This document shows, one piece after another, positions 52,577-60,757 of a stretch of DNA of 64,000 nucleotides. A program made the translations under genes and the position numbers. Under the pieces are notes generated by a model, which did not search any database, was not told where the DNA came from, and saw nothing but the letters and a program-made list of their open reading frames with translations. Where the stretch lies: contig NZ_BDBE01000039.1 of assembly GCF_001612825.1 (NCBI RefSeq), positions 124,001 through 188,000 on the forward strand, written 5' to 3'. How positions within the stretch are numbered: position 1 is the stretch's first letter; the number at the start of each line of letters is the position of its first letter. The DNA is from Nocardia caishijiensis NBRC 108228. GTDB taxonomy: Bacteria > Actinomycetota > Actinomycetes > Mycobacteriales > Mycobacteriaceae.

Positions 52577-54649
52577 TCACACGGCGTCGAGGAGGTCCTC
52601 GAGGTGGATCGGGACGTGGCGGACGCGGACCCCGGTGGCGTGGTGGATCGCATTGCCGACCGCCGCCGCCGAACCGACGATGCCGATCTCACCGATTCCC
52701 TTGCTGCCCATGGGATTCACATGCGGATCGTGTTCGTCGATCCAGCTGACGTCGATCTCGCCGATGTCGGCGTTCACCGGAATGTGGTACCCGGCGAAGT
52801 CGTGGTTGACGACCGCACCGAAGCGGGTGTCGAACACGCTCTCCTCGTGCAGGGCCATACCGATGCCCATGGTGATGCCGCCGATGAACTGGGAGCGGGC
52901 GGTCCTCGGGTTGATGATGCGGCCCGCACCGAACACGCTCACCACCCGGGGCACCCGGATCTCAGCGGTGTCGGTGTCGACGCGCACCTCGACGAAATGC
53001 GCGCCGAAGGCATGCGTCGAGAAGTTCTCCCGCGCCGGATCTTTCGACGTTTCCACGGTGGTCTCGGCTCCCTCGGCCGGATCGTCGCCGAAGCGGCGGC
53101 GGAAGTCCTCGGCCGCGGCGACCACCGCCGACCCCCACGACGCCATCCCGCTCGAACCACCCGCGACGGTCCCGGCGGGCAGGCGGGAATCGCCGATGCG
53201 CAGGTCGATGTGGTCAGTGTCGACGCCGAGCGCGTCGGCGGCGATCTGACCGAGCGTCGTCCAGGTGCCGGTGCCGATGTCCATCGCGTCGATGGCCACC
53301 TCGTAGCATCCATCGGCGAAACGCACCCGCGCGCTGTTGCCCGGATTCACGTCGGCCGGGTAGGTGGCCGCCGCGACACCCGAACCGACCAGCCACCGGC
53401 CGTCGCGGTGCGACCTCGGCGCCGGATCCCGGTCGGCCCACCCGAAACGCCGCGCCCCCGTGCGCAGGCATTCGACCAGCCCGCGACTGGAGAAGGGGCG
53501 ACCCGATTCCGGGTCGACCTCGGGTTCGTTGTGGATGCGCAAGGCGATCGGGTCCATGCCGAGCGCCACCGCCAGCTCGTCCATCGCCGTTTCGGCCGCG
53601 TACATCCCCGGGCAGTGTCCCGGCGCCCGCATCCACGACGACACCGGCACGTCGAGCGCGGCGAACCGGTGGGTGGTGGCGCGGGAACCCGCCGCGTACA
53701 TCACCCGCGACACGATGGCGGTCTGCTCGGCGAACTCCTTCACCGCCGAAACCTGTTGGATCACATCGTGACTCAGGGCGGTCAAGGTTCCGTCGCGGTG
53801 AGCGCCGAGCCGGACCCGCTGCACGCTCGGCGTGCGGTACCCGGCGAGGGAGAACAACTGCTGGCGGGTGAGTGCCAACTTCACCGGCCTGCCGTTGGTG
53901 AAGCGGGCCGCCATGGCCGCCAGCACGATATTGGCGTGCGGTTCGCCCTTCGACCCGAATCCACCACCGACATACGGTGCGATGACGTGCACCTGTTCGG
54001 GTTCCAGCCCGAACAGCGGCGCCAGCGTCGAGCGCACCACGTGTGGGCCCTGGGTCGAGTCGTAGAGGACCAGGCCGTCCTCGGTCCAGTGCGCGATGGT
54101 GGCGTGCGGTTCCATCGGATTGTTGTGCACCATCGCCGTGGAGTAGGTGCGATCGATGGTCACCGGGGCCAGCTCCAGCGCCTGCTCGACGTCACCGACG
54201 GTGGTGTCGGTGGCGAAGCCGCCGCTCACGTCCTCGGGTGCGTACAGGTCGTCGCGGTCGGGGTCGAAGACCACGTCGGCGGGGCTCTCGTCGTAGCTCA
54301 CCAGCACCCGCGCCGCCGCCGCACGGGCCACCTCGGGGCCGGTGGCGACGACCACCCCGATCAGCTGACCACGGAAGGCGACCTCGTCGTTCTGCAGGAT
54401 GAACAGTTCGTTGTCGTCGTCGGCGGCGAGCCGTGGTGCGTTGAGATGGGTGAGCACCGCGACGACGCCGTCCGTCTGCTCGGCCGGGCGGGTGTCGATC
54501 GCGCCGATCCGGCCCCGCGCGATGGTGGCCTGGATCGGGAAGGCATGCAAGGCATCCCGGGCCGGATGTTCCATCGCGTACGGTGCCCGGCCGCGCAGCT
54601 TGGCCGGTCCGTCGACGCGGGTGGGGGAACTACCGATCGCGTGCGTCAT
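52577..54649 (-). CDS. Xanthine dehydrogenase-family molybdopterin-binding subunit (PaoC-like)
   Basis: The 690-residue catalytic subunit holds the molybdenum cofactor: VGGGFGSKGEPHANIVLAAM, SSWMRAPGHCPGMYAAETAMDEL and the catalytic-Glu loop MGSKGIGEIGIVGSAAA near the C-terminus. The size and the FAD subunit with extra cysteines place it with the periplasmic-aldehyde-oxidase-like (PaoABC) group. No Tat signal is present in the iron-sulfur subunit, so the enzyme is probably cytoplasmic. The start overlaps the stop of the FAD subunit (ATGA). Confidence 0.9.
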   Translation of the reverse strand: MTHAIGSSPTRVDGPAKLRGRAPYAMEHPARDALHAFPIQATIARGRIGAIDTRPAEQTDGVVAVLTHLNAPRLAADDDNELFILQNDEVAFRGQLIGVVVATGPEVARAAAARVLVSYDESPADVVFDPDRDDLYAPEDVSGGFATDTTVGDVEQALELAPVTIDRTYSTAMVHNNPMEPHATIAHWTEDGLVLYDSTQGPHVVRSTLAPLFGLEPEQVHVIAPYVGGGFGSKGEPHANIVLAAMAARFTNGRPVKLALTRQQLFSLAGYRTPSVQRVRLGAHRDGTLTALSHDVIQQVSAVKEFAEQTAIVSRVMYAAGSRATTHRFAALDVPVSSWMRAPGHCPGMYAAETAMDELAVALGMDPIALRIHNEPEVDPESGRPFSSRGLVECLRTGARRFGWADRDPAPRSHRDGRWLVGSGVAAATYPADVNPGNSARVRFADGCYEVAIDAMDIGTGTWTTLGQIAADALGVDTDHIDLRIGDSRLPAGTVAGGSSGMASWGSAVVAAAEDFRRRFGDDPAEGAETTVETSKDPARENFSTHAFGAHFVEVRVDTDTAEIRVPRVVSVFGAGRIINPRTARSQFIGGITMGIGMALHEESVFDTRFGAVVNHDFAGYHIPVNADIGEIDVSWIDEHDPHVNPMGSKGIGEIGIVGSAAAVGNAIHHATGVRVRHVPIHLEDLLDAV

Positions 54650-55638
54650 CGCGCTCCCTGTTCGGTCAGGTCGCGCAAGGTGGCGACGAGGACTTTGCGC
54701 GCCAGCGGGATCTTGAAGGCGTTGTGCTGTTGTGGGCGCGCGGCGGCGAGTTCGGCCTCGGCGGCGTCGGCGAAACTCGCCTCGGTGGCGGGACGACCGC
54801 GCAGCGCGGCTTCGGCGGCGTGGGCGCGCCAGGGTTTGTGCGCGACCCCGCCGAACGCGATGCGGCAGTCGCGCACCAGCCCGTCGGCGAGATCGAGGGC
54901 CGCGGCGACAGAGACCAGCGCGAACGCGTACGACGCGCGATCGCGCACCTTGCGGTAGGTGGAACGGGCCGCCAAGTCGAGGGCGGGCAGGTCGACGGCG
55001 GTGATGAGGTCGCCGTGGGCGAGGACGGTGTCGCGCTCGGGCTCGTTGCCCGGCAATCGGTGCAGGTCGATGAGGGGGATTTCGCGTTCACCGTCGGCAC
55101 CGAGTACCCGGACCGTCGCGTCCAGCGCGGTCATCGCCACCGCCATGTCGGAGGGGTGGGTGGCGATGCACTGCTCCGACGCGCCGAGTACGGCCTGGTC
55201 GCGGTCGTATCCGCCGATCGCCGAGCAACCGCTGCCGGGCGTGCGCTTGTTGCACGGTGTGGTGACGTCCTGGAAGTACGGGCAGCGGGTGCGTTGCAGC
55301 AAATTGCCCGCGGTGGTCGCCAGATTGCGCAGCTGGGGTGAGGCACCGGCGAGCAGTGCCGCCGAGAGCATCGGGTAGCGGGCGCGAACGATCGGATGGG
55401 CCGCGAGGTCGGCATTGCGCACCGTCGCACCCACTCGTACCCCACCGTCCTGGCGTTCGACGATGTCGTCGAACGGCAACCGGCTCACGTCGACGAGCAG
55501 GCCGGGGGCGGCGATACCGAGTTTGAGATGGTCGACGAGATTGGTTCCGGCGCCGAGGAATACGGCGTCCGGCTCGGCGAGCATCGTCGCGACCGCCTGC
55601 TCGGCACCGGTCGCGCGTTCGTAGCCGAAGTCCCTCAT
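54646..55638 (-). CDS. FAD-binding subunit of the molybdenum hydroxylase (PaoB-like)
   Basis: The 330-residue subunit has the PCMH FAD site (VFLGAGTNLVDHLKLG, ATTAGNLLQRTRCPYF). It also has a cysteine-rich insertion (RCPYFQDVTTPCNKRTPGSGC, then EQC) that in PaoB binds an extra [4Fe-4S] cluster. The ATG at 55638 overlaps the TGA of the iron-sulfur subunit. Transcribed with both partners. Confidence 0.9.
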   Translation of the reverse strand: MRDFGYERATGAEQAVATMLAEPDAVFLGAGTNLVDHLKLGIAAPGLLVDVSRLPFDDIVERQDGGVRVGATVRNADLAAHPIVRARYPMLSAALLAGASPQLRNLATTAGNLLQRTRCPYFQDVTTPCNKRTPGSGCSAIGGYDRDQAVLGASEQCIATHPSDMAVAMTALDATVRVLGADGEREIPLIDLHRLPGNEPERDTVLAHGDLITAVDLPALDLAARSTYRKVRDRASYAFALVSVAAALDLADGLVRDCRIAFGGVAHKPWRAHAAEAALRGRPATEASFADAAEAELAAARPQQHNAFKIPLARKVLVATLRDLTEQGAR

Positions 55639-56138
55639 CGGGCGGCCTCCGCGATCGCGGCGACGATGTGCGGATACGCACCGCACCGGCACAGGTTACC
55701 GCTCATGCGCTCCCGGATCTCACTGTCGGTGAGTTCGATCGACTCGGTGAGATCGGCGGTGACATGACTCGGTGCGCCCGCCTTCACCTCCTCGAGCATG
55801 CCGACAGCCGAACAGATCTGGCCCGGCGTGCAGTACCCGCACTGGAAGCCGTCGTGATCGAGGAAGGCCTGCTGCACCGGATGCAGGTCGTCCCCGTCGG
55901 CCAGCCCGTCGGCGGTGACGATGCCGGCGCCGTCGTGCGCCACGGCCAGCGCCAGGCACAACGTCGCGCGCCGCCCGTCGAGCAACACCGTGCACGACCC
56001 GCACTGCCCGTGATCACACCCCTTCTTCGGTGAAATCACCCCCAGCTGCTCCCGCAGGACGTCGAGCAACGTGGCGCGGGTGTCGACCCCCACCTCCCGC
56101 GTATGCCCGTCCACGGTCAAACTGATCTGCGCACGCAT
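55635..56138 (-). CDS. [2Fe-2S] subunit of the molybdenum hydroxylase (PaoA-like)
   Basis: The 167-residue subunit carries two [2Fe-2S] sites: C41-x4-C46-x2-C49 with C61 (plant-ferredoxin type), and C100-x2-C103 with C150-x-C152. It passes electrons from the molybdenum site to FAD. There is no Tat signal. It is the first gene of the operon; the 252-bp upstream gap contains a perfect 8-bp dyad at 56226-56245. Confidence 0.92.
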   Translation of the reverse strand: MRAQISLTVDGHTREVGVDTRATLLDVLREQLGVISPKKGCDHGQCGSCTVLLDGRRATLCLALAVAHDGAGIVTADGLADGDDLHPVQQAFLDHDGFQCGYCTPGQICSAVGMLEEVKAGAPSHVTADLTESIELTDSEIRERMSGNLCRCGAYPHIVAAIAEAAR

Positions 56139-56225
56139 CGAACGGCCTCTCGTCGTGGGACACCGACCTCACCACCGACCACCGCGGCACGCCCTCACGG
56201 GCCCGCCACCAGCTGCTACCCGAAC

Positions 56226-56245
56226 AGGTGTGCACCAGCACACCT
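56226..56245. promoter_or_regulatory. Inverted repeat upstream of the molybdenum hydroxylase operon
   Basis: AGGTGTGC (56226-56233) and GCACACCT (56238-56245) are perfect arms around ACCA, 88 bp upstream of the operon start. It could be an operator or an early hairpin. No regulator gene is adjacent. The rest of the 56139-56390 gap shows no gene. Confidence 0.4.
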
Positions 56246-56390
56246 CGCCACGGTAGCAAAGTGACGGCGCACAGCCGCACCCTCGCCGCTACGAGCGGGC
56301 ACAACGTCCCGCCCACCTGGTACCGGTCCGCATCGCCCGGAAGTCGACGCGGACCGTTTCGTCCGGGCACAGCACCCGCCGCGGCAGCGG

Positions 56391-57974
56391 TCACATGCGC
56401 TGCGGAGCGGCGATTCCCAGCTGCCCGAGGCCCCTTTCGAGGGTCGCGGCGGTGAGGCCGCACAGGACGATCCGATTGGAGCGGACCGGCTCCGACGCGG
56501 TGCGCACCTGGCACGAGTCGTAGAACGTCGTGAAAACCCGGGCGAGCTCGTAGAGGTACCCGGCCAATCGATGCGGCTCGAGCGACTCGGCCACCTCGTC
56601 GAGCACGGTTCCGTAGGCGTCGAGGGTCAGCGCGAGTGCCCGCTCCGCGGGTTCCAGAGCGACACCGGGGTCCACCGTCGCGTGTGTCGTATCCGCGGCC
56701 TTGCGCAGGATCGAGCACACCCGTGCGTGCGCGTACTGCAGGTAGACGCCGGTGTTGCCGTTCAGCGCGGTCATCCGCACGGGATCGAAGGTGTAGTCCT
56801 TGACCCTCGACGTCGACAGGTCGGCGTATTTCACGGCACCGATGCCCGCCTGCTCGGCGACGGTGTCGAGCTCGTCCGGTGTCAGCTCCGAATTCTTCTC
56901 CGCGACCACGTCACGTACCCGGGCGACCGCCGCGTCCAGCAGATCGCGCAGGCGAACCGTGCCACCGGCACGGGTCTCGAGCGGCTTACCATCCGGACCG
57001 AGGATGGTCCCGTAGGCCACGTGGTCGACCTGGATCGCCTCGGTCAGCCAGCCGACTCGCCGTGCCGCTTCGAAAACCAGACGACGACCGCACCCGCGCT
57101 GTCGACGGCCACGCCTTTGTCGACCAGTTCGGTCACCGTCTCGGCCAGCTGGTCGTTGTAGAACGATTCGCGGAGGTAGTCGTCCGGCGTGAGCAGTACA
57201 CCGAGCCGCTCGTAGATCACACCGAATGCTTTCTCCGACTCCGCGACGATCTCCCGCCATCGCGCGACGGTGGCCGCGTCGCCCGCCTGCAACGCGACCA
57301 CCCGCCCGCGCGCCCGCTCGGCGAACTCGGGCTCGGCGTCGAACTGTGCCCGGGCAGCTTTGTACAAAGCGTCCAGCGCCGAGACCGCACTCGTGTGGTG
57401 GTCGAGTTCGGCCGTGTGCCACGGTGATTCGGGATGCTCGTCGATGTACTGGATGAGCATCCCGAACTGGGTTCCCCAGTCACCGAGGTGGTTGGCGCGA
57501 ATCACCTCGGCTCCGAGGAAACCGAATACGCGGGCCAGGCTGGCGCCGATGATCGTGGTGCGCAGATGCCCCACGTGCATCTGCTTCGCCACGTTCGGGC
57601 CCGAGTAGTCGATGACCAGCCTGCGCCCTTCCTCGGTGGCCGCGACGCCGAGCCGATCGTCGGCCGCCGGGCGACCGCGGTCCACACCGCGTGATCCGAG
57701 AGCGTGATGTTCAGGAACCCCGGGCCCGAGACCCGCGCATCGGCGATGAGGTCGTCGCCGCACTCGATGGCGGCGGCGATGTCGGCACCGACCTGGGCCG
57801 GTGGCATCCCGATCCGCTTCGCCAGGGACAGTGCGCATCGGACTGACAGTCGGCGCGCTCGCAACGTCGTACCACCGGGTCCGCATCCGCCGTTTCCGGA
57901 CGGACTCGGACGATCGCCTCCGACACAGCGGCAGCGACACGTCCGAGCAGCGGTACGACACCGGCAGAGCTCAC
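56391..57974 (-). pseudogene. argS: Arginyl-tRNA synthetase pseudogene
   Basis: The remains of a class I ArgRS are spread over three reading frames. The gene starts at a GTG (57974) with AAGGA upstream. The first frame reaches about 57850, then homology continues in another frame (ALSLAKRIGMPPAQVGADIA, GPGFLNITLSDHAVWTAV). A second shift near 57670 leads to the frame with the HIGH-like motif (AKQMHVGHLRTTIIGAS). Near 57068 about 55 expected codons of the catalytic domain are missing and the frame changes again to VGWLTEAIQVDHVAYGTILG and the intact C-terminus (GIAAPQRM). Three lesions make sequencing error unlikely. A working argS must lie elsewhere. Confidence 0.85.
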
Positions 57975-58077
57975 CTACGGTTCCTTTCGAACGGAGACGG
58001 TGCGGCCATTCTCGCACGCACCACAAGGCATTTTCCCGATCAGGACGAGGGCAGAACTCGCCGAGCCGCCGGTGGAA

Positions 58078-59025
58078 TCAGGCGACGAGTTCGGCCGTGC
58101 GGCGTTGAAGGTCGGCCAGGACCGCGCGCAGGGACTGTTCGGCACGGATGCGTTGCCAGCCCAGCATGGCGTGGGGGCTGAACCTCGCCTCCTCGAAGAG
58201 GGTGACGAGTTCGTGGGCGGAGGAGTCCTGGAGGACGCCGGTGGTGAACGCGCGGGCCAGCACCTCGTTGGGGGTGTCGGAGATCAGGGGGGCGGCGGCG
58301 CGGTCGGCGGACAGGCCGCGCTCCATCGCGACGTAGCAGGCGATGATCGCCTCCCGGGTGTCCTGACCGGGGGCGATCATGGCGGCCAGACCCATCTCGG
58401 CCGCCCTGGTGAGCGAATCCACCTCGGGCGCGGGGAGTTCGGTGTCGACGGGGAAGACGGGGTCGGGGACGCGGCGGGCAGAACCGAACGCGGCGGCCAT
58501 CCCGACCACCGCGAGCGCCACGAGCAGCAGCGCGAGCGCGACGGCGACCACGAGGGTCAGGCCGGTCAGATCCGGTGTGCTGAACGGGGATTCGGGAGCA
58601 GTGGCATCGAGTGAGGTCGGGCGGTCGCGCACCGGGGCGTCCTCGGGCGGCGACTGCTCGGTTCGCGCGCCCGGCAGCAGGAACAGGGCGACGATCCCAC
58701 CGGCGAACACCAGCGCCGACACACCGACAGCGACCGGGAGAAGCACCGAGAACCGCCCGAACCGCAACCGTGGCAGCCCGCCCTTGGCCTCGACCTGCGG
58801 CATCGCCAGTGGCAGCCGGTGCTGGCTGATCAGCACCCCCGCCGCCAGGATCACCACCGAGACGAGCAGCAGCACCGGCATCACCGCGACCGCCAGCGCG
58901 GAGGGGCGCTCCCCCGCCACCGCGCTCACCCCGGGGACCCGGCCGCGCAGGGCGATGACGGCCCCGATCATCAGGGCGACCACCAGCACCGATCGCAGGA
59001 TCGACACCCAACTCGTTACACGCAC
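58078..59025 (-). CDS. DUF4129-domain membrane protein
   Basis: The 315-residue protein has four hydrophobic helices (two in the first 70 residues, one near 110-135, one near 165-190) and a cytoplasmic C-terminal domain of the DUF4129 type: AIIACYVAMERGLSADRAA, DTPNEVLARAFT, ELVTLFEEARFSPH. DUF4129 genes usually stand next to MoxR ATPase and DUF58 genes and may bind polysaccharide-related partners; those genes are absent here. The GTG at 59025 starts the first helix. Confidence 0.78.
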   Translation of the reverse strand: MRVTSWVSILRSVLVVALMIGAVIALRGRVPGVSAVAGERPSALAVAVMPVLLLVSVVILAAGVLISQHRLPLAMPQVEAKGGLPRLRFGRFSVLLPVAVGVSALVFAGGIVALFLLPGARTEQSPPEDAPVRDRPTSLDATAPESPFSTPDLTGLTLVVAVALALLLVALAVVGMAAAFGSARRVPDPVFPVDTELPAPEVDSLTRAAEMGLAAMIAPGQDTREAIIACYVAMERGLSADRAAAPLISDTPNEVLARAFTTGVLQDSSAHELVTLFEEARFSPHAMLGWQRIRAEQSLRAVLADLQRRTAELVA

Positions 59026-59182
59026 ACTCGGTCTTTCGCAGGCAGAATTCGGCCGGACAGCCGCCCCGAAAAGTAGGACCCACCCGCACCCGAGAAAACC
59101 GTTAACCGCAGTCATTGGAAGATTCACGACACTTCTCCCACGACCCCATGCTCACCCACAGGAACAGACCGCCGGGTCGGCG

Positions 59183-59497
59183 CTAGTCCGGGGGCAGGTC
59201 GCCGCGGAGGCGGGCGTGGAGGACAGCGTTGGCGTCCTCGAGGTCGAGGATGCGGCCGATGCCCGCGAGGTTCACACCCGCGGCGGCGAGGGCGACGATG
59301 CGGTGTAGGCGTGCCAGATCGTCGCCGCTGTAGCGGCGGGTGCCGCCATCGCTGCGGGCCGGGGTGAGCAGGCCGTGGCGCTCGTAGAGCCGCAGTGTCT
59401 GCACACCGACCCCGGCCAGTTCTGCTGTCACCGAGATTCCGTATACCGCCCGCGCCGGGTCGGGCAGCGGGGATCCCGCGTGCGGATCCAGCGACAT
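59183..59497 (-). CDS. MerR-family regulator, HspR-like position
   Basis: The 104-residue protein has a MerR DNA-binding domain (YGISVTAELAGVGVQTLRLYERHGLLTPARSDGGTRRYSGDDLARLHRI) and a short C-terminal helix. The size and the sequence TRRYS resemble HspR-type regulators. The ATG at 59497 has GAGAGGAG upstream. It diverges from hsp20 across a 111-bp gap with a CIRCE-like element and a second dyad. It likely regulates the heat-shock gene. Confidence 0.82.
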   Translation of the reverse strand: MSLDPHAGSPLPDPARAVYGISVTAELAGVGVQTLRLYERHGLLTPARSDGGTRRYSGDDLARLHRIVALAAAGVNLAGIGRILDLEDANAVLHARLRGDLPPD

Positions 59498-59508
59498 CTC
59501 ACTCCTCT

Positions 59509-59535
59509 CTTGCACTCTCATGGCTAGAGTGCTAA
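59509..59535. promoter_or_regulatory. CIRCE-like HrcA operator
   Basis: CTTGCACTC (59509-59517) and GAGTGCTAA (59527-59535) are separated by 9 bp. The right arm is identical to the CIRCE consensus and the left arm keeps GCACTC. HrcA represses groE-type genes through this element. It lies 12 bp upstream of the MerR gene, so HrcA control over both divergent genes is likely. HrcA itself is not in the window. Confidence 0.72.
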
Positions 59536-59542
59536 AACAAAT

Positions 59543-59560
59543 CTATGCCACATGGCATAG
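59543..59560. promoter_or_regulatory. Inverted repeat in the hsp20 control region
   Basis: CTATGCCA (59543-59550) and TGGCATAG (59553-59560) are perfect 8-bp arms with a 2-bp centre. The site lies between the CIRCE-like element and the hsp20 start; the adjacent MerR protein is the obvious candidate ligand. Confidence 0.5.
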
Positions 59561-59608
59561 GTTACCTGACCTACAAGAGAGAAATGGAGTGAGTTGGAGG
59601 TGGCGACC

Positions 59609-60034
59609 ATGCTGATGCGCACCGATCCTTTCCGCGATCTGGACCGACTCACGCAGCAGGTGCTCGGCACTGCGGCCCGGCCGACGGTGATGCCGATGGA
59701 TGCCTGGCGTGAGGGCGACGAGTTCGTCGTCGAATTCGACCTGCCGGGCATCGACCCGGGTTCACTCGATCTGGACATCGAACGCAACGTTGTCACCGTG
59801 CGAGCATCGCGACCGGACCTCGACTCGAGCCGCGAGATGATCGCCGCGGAGCGACCGCGCGGCGTGTTCAGTCGTCAACTCTTCCTCGGCGAGGGACTCG
59901 ATACCGACCATGTCCGCGCCGAATACACCGACGGTGTCCTGCGTTTGACGATCCCGGTGGCCGAGAAGGCCAAACCACGCAAGATCGAGGTGGCCCACTC
60001 CAACGGGCACCAACGCCAGGCCATCGACGCCTGA
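59609..60034 (+). CDS. hsp20: Hsp20/alpha-crystallin family small heat-shock protein
   Basis: The 141-residue chaperone has a short N-terminus (MLMRTDPFRDLDRLTQQVLG) and an alpha-crystallin domain (DEFVVEFDLPGIDPGSLDLDIERNVVTVRAS) with the C-terminal GVLRLTIPVAEKAKPRKIEV strand and VxI-like anchor. GGAGG lies 8 bp before the ATG at 59609; upstream TTG or GTG starts are less likely. Control through CIRCE and a MerR dyad fits heat-shock induction. A strong terminator follows. Confidence 0.9.
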   Translation: MLMRTDPFRDLDRLTQQVLGTAARPTVMPMDAWREGDEFVVEFDLPGIDPGSLDLDIERNVVTVRASRPDLDSSREMIAAERPRGVFSRQLFLGEGLDTDHVRAEYTDGVLRLTIPVAEKAKPRKIEVAHSNGHQRQAIDA

Positions 60035-60039
60035 TCCGA

Positions 60040-60078
60040 CCGGCGGGGGTTCACCCACCCGGCGCGAACCCCCGCCGG
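60040..60078 (+). terminator. Strong hairpin after hsp20
   Basis: CCGGCGGGGGTTC (60040-60052) and GAACCCCCGCCGG (60066-60078) pair perfectly over 13 bp with a 13-nt loop, beginning 5 bp after the hsp20 stop. GC-rich hairpins without a T-run are usual terminators in actinobacteria. Confidence 0.7.
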
Positions 60079-60155
60079 AACGACGCGACCACGGACGCGC
60101 CTAGCGATCCGACCAAACACCCGGGCCGAATTTTCGTGATGGAAGCCACAAGTTA

Positions 60156-60173
60156 GCTGGCACTATTGCCAGC
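60156..60173. promoter_or_regulatory. Inverted repeat upstream of the EspR-like gene
   Basis: GCTGGC (60156-60161) and GCCAGC (60168-60173) flank ACTATT, 56 bp before the start of the EspR-like gene. Autoregulation is plausible. The surrounding 60079-60229 stretch shows no gene. Confidence 0.4.
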
Positions 60174-60229
60174 GACACAGCGAGCGACAGAAGATGGTCT
60201 TCTGACCAATCCGATGTCGAGGAATCGCC

Positions 60230-60640
60230 GTGTCGCACTTCGCTACCCGCCTCAACGAGCTCTTCCGCAATCCCCCCGAGCAGGTCGCGGACCGGTGCAC
60301 CAACCGGCAGGTCGCACGCTCGTTACAGGCGGCGGGGCATCGCATTTCGGCGCCGTACCTGTCCCAGCTCCGGTCGGGCGGGCGCAGCAATCCGTCCTGG
60401 AGAACCGTTGCCGCGCTGGCCGATTACTTCCAGGTGGAACCTGATTACTTCTTCGCTCGCGACCTGAACGGGTCGAACGTCGACGACAACACCCTGCTCG
60501 CCCGCCTGCAACTCGACCGGCCACGCCTGTTTCTCGTGCAGACGATCGGCCTGTCGCGCGACTCGATCGACCTGCTCGTCACCATGGCCGAGCATCTGCG
60601 CTCGAGCGAGGGATTGCTGGATATTCACTTCGACAGCTGA
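60230..60640 (+). CDS. EspR-like helix-turn-helix regulator
   Basis: The 136-residue protein has the N-terminal HTH arrangement of EspR (SHFATRLNELFRNPPEQ, then ISAPYLSQLRSGGRSNPSWRT, about residues 36-57) and a C-terminal helical dimerisation segment (LVQTIGLSRDSIDLLVTMAEHL). EspR of M. tuberculosis is a nucleoid-associated regulator of the ESX-1 genes. The same SAPYLSQLRSG loop is present here. GTG start with AGGA 6 bp upstream. No ESX genes are nearby, so targets are unknown. Confidence 0.8.
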   Translation: MSHFATRLNELFRNPPEQVADRCTNRQVARSLQAAGHRISAPYLSQLRSGGRSNPSWRTVAALADYFQVEPDYFFARDLNGSNVDDNTLLARLQLDRPRLFLVQTIGLSRDSIDLLVTMAEHLRSSEGLLDIHFDS

Positions 60641-60757
60641 GCGAGCCTGAGCACCGCCGCGCCGAAGCGGAGCGTTCGCCGGGTCCCGGCGTGGCATGAT
60701 CACCCCGACCGCATCGGCCGCGGCGGGGACGCCGCACACCTGGAACCCGGCATCGAT

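Noticed and set aside
56391..57974. Functional ArgRS made by programmed frameshifting
   Set aside because: Several shifts are needed and about 55 catalytic-domain codons are missing.
59509..59535. HspR HAIR element between MerR and hsp20
   Set aside because: HAIR uses CTTGAGT-N7-ACTCAAG; the observed arms GCACTC/GAGTGC with N9 fit CIRCE.
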